Positions 26,806-39,470 are shown, counted from the first letter of the stretch. The stretch: DNA of 64,000 bases from Rugalucina vietnamica (GCA_964017185.1 OZ024877.1:630501-694500); one strand, 5' to 3'. Notes: generated from the letters alone by a model not told the origin. Translations and numbers: made by a program.

Positions 26806-28444
26806 TATCTTGTCCGTTGCCCTTCCACCAGGATACGTAATTGATTTGTAGAAGGAGCTCTATGCATAAGATGTTAAAAGTCTCTAAATCGGGAGGACGA
26901 AATTTTCATGTACAGACTATAGCGCTGAATTTAGCATTTATATGAGAAGAAATACGTACATACACTTTCGTTTATAAAACAAGTTGGCTGATTTAACAGA
27001 ATCTAGACAATGAAACTAACTATTTTCACAACCCACACCATCTTTGGCAAAAATGAATCATAAGATTATGGACTGATTTACAGTTGTTTGTCAAAAGCAC
27101 TTTTTCAAGCAAACAAATATGGGCTTGTTTGCCATATGAATACTGAATAATGTCCACACATTGATTGTTTAGTATTTTTAAGTTTATTTTGAAAAAAAAT
27201 GTTAGCTGAGTGCAAAAGATCTTTAATTAACAATCTTATAGTTGTTTTCTAGGTGTGTTCCCCCGGGACCCAGCATGTCCTTTCGTCAGTTTGTGTGTTT
27301 TTTCACATTCACATATCAACAAAACTGCATCCTGGGTCTAGGGGGAGGGGCAGGGTCAACAAGGCGAAAATGTATAATTTCCTGAAAATTTCCACGAACT
27401 AAAATAAGCACAGTTGTTATGGACAATTTTAAAGACATCAGCTGTAGAATTGTAAACATTCATGGTCGTATTTCTTGACAAACGGTTGTCGGGGGGGGGG
27501 GGGGTATATTTAAGAATTTATCAATATTGACATGAGTGGGTGGGGTATGTTAAACATACATCTACTGTTTTCTTCAATCTGTCAATCAAATGACGATGTG
27601 CATTTATTGCTAATAGACGTCACAGATACAAGGAATGGCTCAATATTGTTATTCTTTTAAAATTTTAAATAGCTTGGTTTAGAATTTGAAATGTAACTAG
27701 TTTTCGTTGGACCCATTTCCTGGAAAATGGAATGCATTTGAATAAAAATTACACAAAGCCTACATGTCTAGGAGACATAATCTGCAAAATTAAGGATTAT
27801 TTTGGTGTCATGGAAATGTATTTCTATGGGAAAAGTTAGTGTAAACATGTTTTTTTTTCTGGAAAATTCTCAAAGTGGGTAAGTTGGGGCGCCTCGTGTG
27901 CGCTTATTGTTTGCTGAAAGATGACATACCTTTTGTTTCAGGTTCTTATATGATTGAAGTCAATGACTACATCGAAAAATCTGGCTTATTTTTTTCAAAA
28001 AGCTAAGAAAAATGGGTCCCATGATTTCAACACGAAAGTAACTGAAAAATGACTCACTTGCTCTGAGCTGACCACTCATTTCACAACAATGTATACGCAA
28101 ATCCATGTATTTGCAACTTATTCAACAGCCACATGATAAAGCATGCTAAAGAATGTAACATTGTTGACAAAGATAAACAATGCTTTTTTACACACATGTA
28201 TATGCAGTGACTGCACATAAGTCCTTAAGTTTTGTAGACGCAGTACATATAAAGTAAATTTGCTTTCAATCTATGCGTACTGCATTAATTCTTAGAATTG
28301 TGATTACCATACTAATGTAAAATTGACATAAATTGTGTCATTGACATTCAAAATATACAAGTACACATTCATATAAAGAGTTATGCATTTTCGTGTTTGA
28401 AAGTGACATATGTGTCAATTAGGGATTTAAGAGCAATCATATTA
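26806..28444. other. Non-coding intergenic sequence
   Basis: AT-rich, with a G-run at about 27,490-27,503. No ORF, RNA gene or repeat with clear boundaries is seen. Confidence 0.4.
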
Positions 28445-28735
28445 ATGAGAAAAGGGTGGGTCATACCGCGGTTTCGGCTACTCAAGCCTCATCAGTGTCC
28501 CTTTAGATTTGGCAACATGGAGCCAAAGAGGCTCACTGTTGATTTCAATTTTCAAGAGGGTAGTCAACACAAAGACAAGTATTATCCAAAGAAGGCCAAA
28601 ATACATTAAACGTAGGCTGGAAAAATAATCTAAACCGAAAAATTTCTGATTTCTCTGAATATCTTCGCTGATCTCAAAAGACCAAAAGAAAAATATAATC
28701 TGCACTATGGATGATGTACGGGGAGACTTTTTAAT
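28445..28735 (-). repeat. Interspersed repeat ending GAAACCGCGGT, minus copy
   Basis: Reverse copy of the 21,198 family, with ACCGCGGTTTCGGCTACTC at one end and CTGCACTATGGATGATG at the other. Confidence 0.65.
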
Positions 28736-29099
28736 CTAATGCATAGATCTCCTTTGTAGATCACAAGAACCCTTTATATATAAATACGCTGTGCTGTGAG
28801 ATTTGCAGTTTTGTATTCATTTTACATCGCTTTCAATCCATACAAATTTTGAATCCTAGGCCACTGAGTATCCACCTTATCGTGGGTTATAAACGGAGTT
28901 TTAGCCGCTTATCTTTATGTTATTTGATTATTGACTTAAAATGTATTTTGTTATCTTTTAAACAAGAATGTGGGAACCCCGTACGAGTTTTATTACGCAT
29001 TATAATTCACGTACTTCAAACAGAAACACGTAACGCATAGGATTCTTTTCATTTTGATAGTGGATGAGGTTTGACTTGGTAAGTGAATTCGTCTAGATG

Positions 29100-29425
29100 C
29101 TCAAACATCATCCATAGTGCAGATTATATTTTCCATTTGGTCCTTTGAGATCAGCGAGGGTATTCTGAGATATTAGAAATTAATTATCTGTTTAGATTCA
29201 TTTCCAAACCAATATTTTATATATTTGGCTCTATTTTGAAAATACAAGTCTTTGTTTGGACTATCCTGTTGAAAGTTTCAAAATCACAATATTTCTCTTT
29301 GGCTCCATTCTGCCAAATCTAAAAGGTCACTGAAGAAGCTTAAGTAAAGTTGCCGACACCGTGGTATGGTCCATCTCCTTTCTCATTAATATGCTCGTTG
29401 CTCTTAGAGGATCTCAATTGTATTT
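29100..29425 (+). repeat. Interspersed repeat ending GAAACCGCGGT, plus copy
   Basis: Same family as 21,198-21,520, from CATCATCCATAGTGCAGAT to a diverged ACACCGTGGTATGGTCC. Confidence 0.65.
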
Positions 29426-29938
29426 TATTTCCTACATGTGTATCGTATATTCTGATAAAATATCAAGATATAGCAAATTTCATAATTCAAGCACTTGACA
29501 TAACACCTGGATGATGTCTCACCATAAGATCAAAGAATCCGGACCACCACTGCTCTCACATAAGTTCCAAAAATAGTATCAGTATAAGGGTTCAAGTTCA
29601 GTACATTTAGACAGGACAAGTTTAGCTCCGCCCACCACTGAAGGAGGAACTACATCTGATATTAACAGTAGCTGAACTATGAGGACAGGTACAAAAACAA
29701 ATTAAAACAAATTAGATCAAATGTATGCCTCGCAATCTGTTTTAACCATCCCCTTAGACTGCATATTTTGAAGCATGGATATTTGTTTGAACAGATAATG
29801 ATCCTTGTAATTTATTCAAGATAGAGTGTTGAGTGGGATGAAAGAGTATTATGTTCACATTTTGATTTATTTTAAGGTGTTCAGCAGGAATTTTATTGTG
29901 ACTTGATCTTTGAAATTGAAATGTTAACTTCTATGTGT

Positions 29939-30405
29939 AAGGTAAAACTGTAGGCAGTGATCAGGAAATGGTGCAATCAGAAAGAAATTCCCACTCCAAA
30001 AATTGAGATAGAGGGGAAAAATAGGTATTTATACTAAGAAACCATATCAAAAGCTGAGTGAGCAGCTCTTTCTCAATAGGTGACCACTCAATTACCAGAA
30101 CTTAACCAAAAATATGACAACATACAAAGGTGCAAACAGCACAAAAATTCAATGCCAAAACATAAAACAATAAGAGCCACAACAAAGGTATCGCCTTGGA
30201 TTTATAAGTAATATAAAATTACTGGGGGCTTTATAAAACTGGTTTTACAGAATCCTAACCTCACCATCCGCCTCTGAAGTTGTTCACAACATTTAATTAA
30301 TTGTTCGATCCTATCGGTGCATCTCAAACTAGTCAATGAATCATCCGGGACAAACAGATAAATTATGATAACCACCATGATGAACTGGGACAATGACATT
30401 TGTCA
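29939..30405 (-). mobile_element. RT-element 3' region, minus copy
   Basis: Includes the short tail repeat plus the adjoining untranslated region (CTAACCTCACC...GTTCACAACATTTAATTAATTG) that lies just after the reverse-transcriptase ORF in the 36-38 kb copy. Confidence 0.65.
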
Positions 30406-31919
30406 CAAAGTGTTGGACTCTGGTTCGTTGTTCATTGTGGCATTGAGCAAAAAGTCACATTTTCCTCAATGTGATCGACAGTTTCTCTAAAGCTAGTATC
30501 TCAATGGAATGTGATGGTTAATGGACACTAGTTTGTGACAAGTAAGCGACAGCAGCCAATTTGCCATAAAACACAAATTTGACATTGGGGTATCGTTGAG
30601 TGGAACTGTCTGTTGACCAGTTTGGACTCATGCAAATCATTGTGATAAATAACCGTTAAATGACATCACACAATTGTCGATTTGTAATTTGAAAAAACAG
30701 CCGCATGACAGTGAGATTCTATCAAAATCTAGAAAATCACACAACCAGGAAAGAGCTGTCCAGACCCACTATCAATATAAATCTGACTTACATGTTAGGG
30801 AAGATTAGACTAGTCCAACTGACTTCCACTTTAAATAAAGTTATGATTAAATCATGCCGAGAAAACAGGTCTTCAGGGTTTCATACCATGTCAGACGAAA
30901 TTCGGGCTGTGCAGTCATAGAAGAAAGCTAGAAACTTGAAACTTTAGATGCAAGTAGAAGGGGAACTGTACTGGGCCAGCCGTGTAGCAAAACAAAAGAC
31001 AAATAACTGCACAGCTGATCTTTACCTTTTTTTTTCGCTTGAGCGAAAATCCGGTTTTCTCATGATGCAGCTCATGTGTCCATTAACTTGGGAAATAAAT
31101 TAGGAATTTCATAGGGGAAAATAGTTTGAAGAGAGCAGACCCTGTTCATTCTGTCTTGAGTTTTGGCTTGCTTAGTGCAATGCTCTGCGTTCCATTAAGG
31201 GACAAGTCTAACAAACCCCACCTCAGTCATGTTGTTTCACTGAACAAGATGCATGTAATTGAGCTACCCCTAAGTACTATTTCTTACCTAGGAAACAAAG
31301 TCTCAGTCCAGAAATGATTGGAAAATTGTTTTCTTGGGTATAAAACAAAACAACCCAAAGCCAATTCAAATAACTATCCACTCACTGGTAAAACATGAAA
31401 TATGCTACATATAACTCCTTGCATTAAGGCCAATTTTGTTACGCACTGAAGATATGTTTAATTCAGCATGGTTTTATATCAAAAACCAAAACAACATGGG
31501 ATCTAAGATACAATAATTGTTTATCAATTTGAAATGCAAATAGATATACTTTCTGTTGCCCTTTAGGTGTAATCTTGGTCAATTTTGTGAAAATACATCA
31601 ACCCTTCGTCATTTATGACATATTAGATTACAATTGACAGGTCAAAAATCTTTTCAGCAGCCAAAACAAACCACTCTAAAACATCATAAAATTTACAATT
31701 GCTTTAAACGGCATGTTATCCATTATTAATTTCAATTAAACTGGTCAGCTGTCATACAAATTATATGGGCGGGACTTAGGTTTATCTACCAGCTTGAGCA
31801 TTGGCTAATCATTGGCTATGCTCAGTCAGATGCTGCTGTCTTGAGGTTAATTTAGTTCAAACTTTTATACTACAAAGGTTTACATAGACTTTGAAGTCCT
31901 GATTTAGAAACACTTGATG
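30406..31919. other. Non-coding; one interspersed repeat copy
   Basis: A third copy of the 17,400 repeat family lies at about 30,870-31,080. No gene is supported. Confidence 0.4.
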
Positions 31920-32297
31920 TTAGCCTCTTTGTTTGATGTAGCAATGCCAGTTTAAGGGACTAATGCGTAAGAAAGTTTGATGGCGTGCTCCTATTTTGAA
32001 TTCGGCTAAAACCAGGACTTCTTTGTAGTCGTCGCACAATTTCATATTAGAAAGAGATTCAGCACTTAGTATAATCGACTCGAAGACAATCGGTGTTGAC
32101 TCGTCTTTCCTCTTTGAGGTATTTATACGAGGCTGGCAGATCCGTTCTATAACTTCCAAATTCAGAAATTTATTCTGCCTTCTATTTGTAAGCCAAACTC
32201 TTTTGATATTCAGCTGCACTGAAGAAACTACTGTAAAAACGTCAAAAGAAAAACACAAAGTCATAATATAATAGTCATTTATCACTGACCGTTCCAA
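31920..32297 (-). other. Possible exon of an unknown gene
   Basis: An open frame of 125 codons encodes a polar sequence (VIERICQPRINTSKRKDEST). On the minus strand a pyrimidine-rich tract ending TTTTTACAG (about 32,230) could be a splice acceptor, which would make this a 3' terminal exon. No family is recognised and there is no other support. Confidence 0.25.
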
Positions 32298-32721
32298 TAA
32301 TTTTGTTCTATTGTGATTTTCGATTCGATGTCAAGTTTTCAGTAGTTTTTTATTCTTTGTGTGTAGATAATATTTTGTTTAATGAAGGGTTCTATTGAAT
32401 GGAAGAGCTGTTCTTGCACACCAGATAGAGATTGCGGTATGTTAGATCTTTTTCTGCACATATGGCTTAAAGATTATACCGACGCCCAGGCCGGAAATTC
32501 GCAAAAAAACTGTCGAAACTGGAGGATTTATGCATAACAAACTTATGTACTAATTGTCTAAATAGCTTCTGTGTAATTTGACGCATTTTCTAGGGGTTTA
32601 TTATTGAAGTTATGAGATTTCATGTACTTAAGATTCTCTAATTGACTAAGTATCATAATTATTCTATATTAATTAAATAAATAAATAAAATCAATAAATT
32701 CTAAGTATAAATAATTTTATT

Positions 32722-33830
32722 ACCCAACCTCCTATATTCAGAGTAATTGCATATTTTTCGCTATATCAGGAGTTGGTCTCTGACCGGTCCATAGTTTTGG
32801 ATATAACATGGGACTATACCATGGCCTGGTACCCAGCTCAAAAGACATCAGAGCTATAACAGTGTTTGGCTATGTCATGAGTTGGCCCTAACTACACATG
32901 CTGGGACCGGTCCATAGTTTTGATTATTACCCAACCTACTATATACAGAGTAATAGCATATTTTTCGCTATTTCATGAGTTGGCCTCTGACCGGTCCATA
33001 GTTTTGGATATAACATGGGACTATACCATGGCCTGGTACCCAGCTCAAAAGATAATATACAATGGCCTGGTACCCACCTCAATAGATATCAGAGCTATAG
33101 CAATGTTTCACATGTTCACCAGTTGACCTCAACTACGCATGCCCAAACTGGTCCATAGTTTTGGATATAACATGGAACTATACCATGGCCTGGTACCCAG
33201 CTCCCAAGATTTTATAGAATAAGCTGCTAAATGTTATAAAATAACTAAATCAGAGAATAGATAGGTGATAATTGAAAACACAAATGCAGTTGACGATTTT
33301 GGACAGACTGAACAGCTTTTTGATAGCAAATTGTCGACTTCTTCCAGTCCAATTTGATTTTGAACTGGTATGAAGATCAAACGTATTCAATCGCCATGGT
33401 CTCTAGTGTATCAGTTATGGTTGGGTAATAAAACAGTTATTTCATGGGTGTTTGATAGATAGTCAAAACAATTGCCCCTCGGTACCTCGGATGACCATGG
33501 TGGACTATTGCCCTCGGCCTTCGGCCTCGGGCAATAGTCCACCATGGTCATCCTCGTCACCTCGGGGCAATAGTTTTGACTATTTACCAAACACCCATGA
33601 AATAACTGTTTAATATAACATGGGACTATACCATAGCCTGGTACCAAGCTCAAAAAAGATAATATACAATGACCTGGTACCCAGCTCAAAAGATGTCAAA
33701 GCTATAGCAATGTTTCACCATGTCAGGTTGGCCTTAACTGCCTCAACTGCGCATGCCTGGACTGGTCCATAGTTTTGGATATAACATGGGACTATACCAT
33801 GGCCTGGTACCCAGCTCACAAGATAATAAG
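32722..33830. repeat. Degenerate tandem repeat (ACCATGGCCTGGTACCCAGC units)
   Basis: Units of about 160-210 bp contain GGTCCATAGTTTTGGATATA and ACCATGGCCTGGTACCCAGC. At least five copies occur (near 32,790, 32,995, 33,150, 33,610 and 33,765). A foldback sits inside the array and, with part of the flanks, recurs at 34.07-34.27 kb. Confidence 0.65.
33431..33611. repeat. Foldback element, copy 1 (181 bp)
   Basis: Ends are AAACAGTTATTTCATGGGTG and its reverse complement; nearly the whole 181 bp pairs with itself around a CCTCGGCCTTCGGCCTCGG centre. AATA flanks both ends. Confidence 0.75.
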
Positions 33831-34081
33831 GAAAAAGCTGGTAGATGCAATAGACGAACTAAATCAGAGGACAGATAGGTGATAATTGAAAACACAAATG
33901 CAGTCGATGAATGTGGACCTAAAATACACTGAACAGTGTTTTTGATAGCAAATTGTCAACCTCAGTGTATCTTTTAAAGATGTTAGAATTCCAATTTGAT
34001 TTTGAACTGATATGGAGCGTCAGACGAATTTAATCTTCATGGTTTCTAGTATATACATGAACATGTTATTGTTGGGTAATA

Positions 34082-34262
34082 AAACAGTTATTTCATGGCT
34101 GTTTTGGTGAATAGTCAAAACCATTGCCCCTCGGTGCCTCAGATGACCCGATGGACTATTGCCCGAGGCTGAAGGCCTCGGACAATAGTCCACCATGGTC
34201 ATCCTCGTCACCTCGGGGCAATAGTTTTGACTATTCACTAAAACACCATGAAATAACTGTTT
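34082..34262. repeat. Foldback element, copy 2 (181 bp)
   Basis: Same ends and same length as copy 1, also flanked by AATA. The shared flanks suggest duplication of a larger block, not independent insertion. Confidence 0.75.
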
Positions 34263-34610
34263 AATATTCAAAATTGATAGGGACTATTCCGTTATAGGTG
34301 ATAAAATTGATTGCAATCTACCGCGACGGACACGAAATAATCAGTCATGCAATGGTTCGCCTTTAAAAGAAAGGTCACTTGTCATATTTAATAGCAGTAC
34401 AGAGCTATGTCAAATTTGCCAACAACCATTTTTGACTGGACAGCTTATATCATTCAATCGCAAATTACTATGATAAATTTACACTATAATTGATCTTCTT
34501 CTCATTGATTACATCTAAAGTTTACGATAATGATGTAATCCAAGGGTAAACACTGATGAGGCTTGTATAGGGTATTTTCGGATACGGGATATTGGCCTAT
34601 GTTTTTTGCT

Positions 34611-35249
34611 CACCTGAGCCGAATGCTCACCGGTGAGCTTATAGGATAGGCAGGCATCTGGCGTCCGTCCGTCGGCATCCGTCGTCGTCGGCGTCCACCA
34701 TTTTCAAAGATCTTCTTCTCTAAAATCCCTTGGCCAATCAAAGCCAATTTTTATATGAAGCATCTATAGGAAGGGTGAACCAATGTGTATATTAATAATA
34801 CAGGTCACATGACCAAGATGGCTGCCATGCCCATATATAGTAAAAACCCTTCAAAAATCTTTTTCTCCGGAACCGTTGGACCCATTTCAAAGAAACTTGG
34901 CATGAAGCATCGATGGCTCAAGCACTACAATGTATATATAAATCATGACCCTGTGATGACCTTGACCTATTTAACGGCAAGGTCAACATAGGTCGCCAAT
35001 GCATTTGAAGGGTGAAAACTTTTAAAATGTCATTTAAAGTGATTGTCTTGCAGGAAATGGGCAGTAGCACTGAATATTAATGATTCTGAAAAAAAAAGGT
35101 AACCAGGGGCTCATCCGCCCCACCCTGGGGCAATATACATGTATATTTTCATAATATTCAAACTTATTCTCCTCTGAAACCGCTTGGCCAATCAAAGCCA
35201 AATTTTATGTGAAGTATCAATAGGAAGGAGTAACCAATACAATGTGTAT
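34611..35249 (+). repeat. Tandem interspersed repeat (GGTCACATGACCAAGATGG family), copies 1 and part of 2
   Basis: A unit of about 500 bp starts near a GCTCACCTGAGCC motif, contains GGTCACATGACCAAGATGG and GACCTTGACCTATTT, and ends with CCCTGGGGCAATATACATG. It repeats in tandem to about 39.5 kb and again reversed at 63.5-64.0 kb. Confidence 0.7.
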
Positions 35250-35720
35250 ATGTTACAGCCAATCTGTGAAATCAGCCTTTTCATGAAATGCCTAAAAATT
35301 TTAGCCTTTTCGTGAAATGACTAATTCACTCAGCCATTTCATGAAACGGCTAAATATTTCAGCCTTTTCATGAAATGACTAAAAATTTGCTCTAGTCATT
35401 TCACGAAATGGCTAAACTAAGAATGGCACCTTTAAACCAAGACAAAGACTGAAGTTTATTCTTATTAAAAGCTCTGATCATTGGTTAAACATGATAAAGC
35501 ACATAATGTAAGCACATCAAATGATCAATTGTCTTGGGAAAATTCCAAGTTATTGAATCACACAATATAAGATACTAAGCATTTACTTGTAAAATCGTAA
35601 AACATCAGCAACATGCCATTAGTTACACGTATGAATAGTATACATTTTCAATACCATACATAATGTTCAGTTTAATTCACATACATTGTCTGCTAGACTG
35701 TTAATACAGTTTACCAGCCT

Positions 35721-35936
35721 TTAAACACTTACATCTGTTGGTTTGACATTGTTTATTTTAGCTTTTCCACAATCACATCGAAACAAACCTTGACCACCTG
35801 AAGTTGTTGCTTTCACAGCTTGGCGAAGTGTCACTGTACAAAACCATGTGTTAACATCACGATTAGTCTGGAGCTTTTGTGGACATAAATCAAATTGAAT
35901 CCTTGCATATTTAGAATTGACAGCAATAGTGTGCAT
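35721..35936 (-). pseudogene. Remnant of Ginger-type transposon protein C-terminus
   Basis: A 71-codon frame whose end (TTSGGQGLFRCDCGKAK) resembles a Cys-rich motif following the integrase region in Ginger/KRBA2-like proteins. Truncated at both ends. Confidence 0.4.
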
Positions 35937-36116
35937 ATTATGTTCATCACAAACCAGAATTACACCAAGAATGTTTCATGGGTCACCTCTACCTCTGTCA
36001 ACCAGAGGTATAGGAATAGCAACATTCTCTCCCATTTCAAATCAAAGGGTAGTCGAGTAGGATTTATCACACATTTTAATTAGCTTGCAAACTGCTTTAA
36101 TTAGCCTTTTTTTTGA

Positions 36117-37945
36117 CTATGATCAAAGGAATGGTTTAAACGTTTTGGTCAATAAAAAATTCTGGTGAGGTGCTCAGTAAATTGAAGTGTAGAGGGTTCC
36201 GTGCGACAAGCTTGTCCACATATGATTTTTCTACTCTGTATACAACATTACCACATAATCTAATTAAAGAAAAACTTCTGGATTTGATAGAGTGGACCTT
36301 CAAAAGGGCATTAAAAAACTATGGTTCACTTTATTTGACATGTAATGACAGAAAGGCTTTTTTCACTTCCTCTGACCAAAGTCGGTATACCCTTTGGTCA
36401 TGTCAGAATGTGTGCGACGCCTTATCCTATCTCCTTGATAATATTTATATTAGATTTGGGACCAAGTTATACAGACAAATTGTTGGAATTCCGATGGGTA
36501 CAAATTGCGCACCTCTCGTAGCTGATTTATTTTTATACTGCTACGAAAGAGATTTCATGGATTCTCTTAACCATGATAATCAAGCTGATGTTATCGAGGC
36601 TTTTAATTCCACATCTAGGTACCTCGATGACCTTTTGAACATAGACAACCCTTATTTTGAAGGTATGGTCAATCAAATTTATCCACCTGAACTTCAGTTG
36701 AACAAAGCTAATATCTCAGATACCGAAGCCCCCTTTTTAGATCTACATCTTTCTGTTGCAAATGGATTTGTTTCTTCTAAAATTTATGATAAGCGCGATG
36801 ACTTTGATTTTGATATAGTAAATTTTCCTTTTTTGGATGGTGACGTTCCTCGTCGTGCTTCTTATGGTGTATACATTTCGCAACTTATTAGGTTTGCTAG
36901 AGTCTGCAATCATGTTACAGACTTCAACGCTCGAAATAAATGTTTAACGGCAAAACTTCTCCAACAGGGCTATCGGTATCATAAACTTCGAAAAACCTTT
37001 TCTAAATTTTATCGTAGACACTATGAATTGATTTCCAAATATAATGTTGGGTTAAAGACACTTCTAAGTGAGGGCCTTTCGGAACCTGAATTTTATGGTG
37101 ACTTGGTTTACAAATTAAAGAAACTTAAAGGAATAAATGATTTTTCTCTTCAGTTCGGAAAAATCATATCACGTTACAGACGTATAGGTTATAACTTGAA
37201 TGTTATGCGACAGTCTGCATGCTTAGTTTTTAACCCAATCATGGTTGATAACTATGCTGCCTTCTTTAATTGCACGCCGGTGGGTCGGGCGTCAGACTCT
37301 ATGATGGCCCCGACTTAAAGCTATTCATTTTAGTTGGTTGGGGCCGGAGCTTCTTGTCTGTTGCTTGGCCCACCGGGGTCCAACTGGTGTTTTTCTTTTG
37401 CTCCGGAGTTAGTAGGTTATTCGGCGCCCAGGGATCTCCATCGTCGGGCAGCTTACTCAATCTGTGAGTCCTGGTTTTTGATTCATCAGGATGTTTATCA
37501 TGATTTATTTGTTTGTTCTTGATGATTCATTGACTAGTTAGAGATTCACCACGAGGACCGAAGAACTAACTAAATGTTGTGAACCACTGCAGAAGCTGAG
37601 GGTGAGGTTAGGTACCTGTAAAACCGGTTTAAGCCCGCCAGTAACTTTGTGTTACTGATCGTTCCAAGTCGATACTTCTGTAGTGGTTCTTTTTGTTTTA
37701 TGTCTTGGTGTTTAAAATTTTTTGTGCTGTTGGCGCCTTATGTATGTTTTCATATTTTTAGTTAAGTTAAGGTAACTGAGTGGCCACCTATTGGGAAAAT
37801 AGCTGCTCATTCGGCTTACGATATGTTTCATGGTATAAGTACCTGATTGTTAGTTTGGTTTTTTCCCACCTCGGTTTTTGGAGTGGGAATCTTTTTCTGA
37901 TTGCGCCTTTTCCTGATCTTTGCCTACTTGTACCTTTTTGTTTTC
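36117..37945 (+). mobile_element. Reverse-transcriptase retroelement, 5'-truncated, with 3' tail
   Basis: This is the longest copy of the family. It carries a reverse transcriptase ORF followed by about 630 bp of untranslated sequence ending TTTTCCTGATCTTTGCCTAC and TTGTACC. That tail recurs about 19 times in the window, mostly without coding sequence, as expected for 5'-truncated retrocopies. A minus copy at about 55,960-56,880 also includes the post-ORF region. It lies inside the Ginger-like element. Confidence 0.75.
36140..37318 (+). CDS. Reverse transcriptase (Penelope-like or related), N-terminus missing
   Basis: The frame is open from 36,140 and begins without an ATG, in the middle of a domain. 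Reverse-transcriptase motifs are LSTYDFSTLYTTLPHNLI, VGIPMGTNCAPLVADLFLYC and SRYLDDLLNIDN (YLDD active site), followed by IVNFPFLDGDVPRRASYGVY and a basic thumb-like region. I see no endonuclease. I recall this RT type as abundant in molluscs and fish; its short motif spacing suggests the Penelope group, but the class is not certain. The ORF has no internal stop. Confidence 0.75.
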   Translation, partial: TFWSIKNSGEVLSKLKCRGFRATSLSTYDFSTLYTTLPHNLIKEKLLDLIEWTFKRALKNYGSLYLTCNDRKAFFTSSDQSRYTLWSCQNVCDALSYLLDNIYIRFGTKLYRQIVGIPMGTNCAPLVADLFLYCYERDFMDSLNHDNQADVIEAFNSTSRYLDDLLNIDNPYFEGMVNQIYPPELQLNKANISDTEAPFLDLHLSVANGFVSSKIYDKRDDFDFDIVNFPFLDGDVPRRASYGVYISQLIRFARVCNHVTDFNARNKCLTAKLLQQGYRYHKLRKTFSKFYRRHYELISKYNVGLKTLLSEGLSEPEFYGDLVYKLKKLKGINDFSLQFGKIISRYRRIGYNLNVMRQSACLVFNPIMVDNYAAFFNCTPVGRASDSMMAPT

Positions 37946-38352
37946 TTATTGTGTTTAACTTATAATCATAATCATAACAATTACATGTATACTTATCTTT
38001 AACTTTATTATTATTATTATTATTATTATTATTTAGGCCTACAATAATATTCTTTTAAAAGTGAAAATGGAAGATATATGCACTATCATATTCATTTTTG
38101 TGGTTTAATCAAATGAATTATTCCAGTTATGATATCAAAGGCATAAATAAAACTCAATGACTTATTACATAGATTGGCTGAAACTGAACCAGTCAATCTG
38201 TGTAACAATGACATGGATATTTTAGTCATTTCATGAAAAGGCTGAAATATTTAGCCTGTTCATGAAATGGCTGAGTGAATTAGTCATTTCACGAAAAGGC
38301 TAAAATTTTTAGCCATTTCATGAAAAGGCTGATTTCACAGATTGGCTGTAAC

Positions 38353-39470
38353 ATATATAAATAATCCAGGTCACATGACCAAGATGGCCGCCATGCCCAT
38401 ATATGTTAAAAACCCTTCAAAAATCTTCTTCTCTAGAACCGGTGGACCGATTTCAATGAAACTTGGCATGAAGTATCGATGGCTCAAGTACTCAAGTACT
38501 GACCCTGTGATGACCTTGACCTATTTTACGGCAAGGTCAACATAGGTCACCAATGCATTTGAATGGAGCAAAACTTTTAAAAAGTCATTTAAAGTAAAAG
38601 TCTTGCAGGAAATGGACAGTAGGACTGAATATTAATGATTCTGAAAAAAATTTGACCCCAGGGCTAATATGGCCCCACCCTGGGGCAATATACATGTATA
38701 TTGCCATAATATTCAAGCATCTACTCCACTGAAACAGCTTGGCCAATCAAAGCCAAATTTTATGTGAAAAGGTACAAGTAGGCAAAGATCAGGAAAAGGC
38801 GCAATCAGAAAAAGATTCCCACTCCAAAAACCAAGGTGGGAAAAAACCAAACTAACAATCAGGTACTTATACCATGAAAACATTTCGTAAGCCGAATGAG
38901 CAGCTATTTTCCCAATAGGTGGCCACTCAGTTACCTTAACTTAACTAAAAATATGAAAACATACAAAAGGCGCCAACAGCACAAAAATATTTTAAACACC
39001 AAGACATAAAACAAAAAGAACCACCACAGAAGTATCGACTTGGAACGATCAGTGACACAAAGTTACTGGCGGGTTTAGCATCCATAGAAGCATCCATAGA
39101 ATGGGGAAATCAATGTGTATATAAATAATTTAGGTCACATGACCAAGATGGCCGTCATGCCCATATACAGTAAAAACCCTTCGAAATTATTCTTCTCTGG
39201 AACTGGTGAACCGATTTCAAAGAAACTTGGCATGAAGCATCAATGGCTTAAGTACTACAATGTGTAAATACATCATGACCCTGTGGTGACCTTGACCTAT
39301 TTTAGGTCGCCTATGCATTTGAATGGGGAAAACTGTTCAAATGTCATTTGAAGGGGTAAGCCTGCAGGAAATTGGTAAATGGACAGAATATCGATTATTT
39401 TGTAAAAAGAAAATGGCCCAAGGGCTTCATCTGCCCCTGCACTGGGGTTAAATACAAAAATATTCAAACA
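38353..39470 (+). repeat. Tandem interspersed repeat (GGTCACATGACCAAGATGG family), continued
   Basis: Resumes the copy split by the Ginger-like element, then gives another copy (GGTCACATGACCAAGATGG near 39,130) itself split by an RT tail at 38,769-39,085. Confidence 0.7.
38769..39085 (-). mobile_element. RT-element 3' tail repeat, minus copy
   Basis: Runs from GGTACAAGTAGGCAAAGATC to AAAGTTACTGGCGGG, inserted in the tandem repeat. Confidence 0.8.

Larger units (their letters stand above)
35250..38352. mobile_element. Ginger-like DNA transposon with TIRs, decayed and interrupted
   Basis: The ends are perfect inverted repeats (TGTTACAGCCAATCTGTGAA), followed by sub-terminal copies of AGCCTTTTCATGAAATG-type motifs on both sides. 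TATA occurs on both flanks, and uninserted relatives of the host repeat at 39.1 kb show the intact site, so the target duplication is 4 bp. A TGT...ACA end with 4-bp duplication fits the Ginger group. An internal minus-strand frame (35,721-35,936) has SGGQGLFRCDCGKAK, like the Cys-rich C-terminus of Ginger-type proteins. The rest of the transposase is gone, and the RT element is inserted inside. Confidence 0.6.

Noticed and set aside
33411..34271. Two minus-strand frames that look related to each other
   Set aside because: They are translations of the duplicated foldback and its flanks, not genes.
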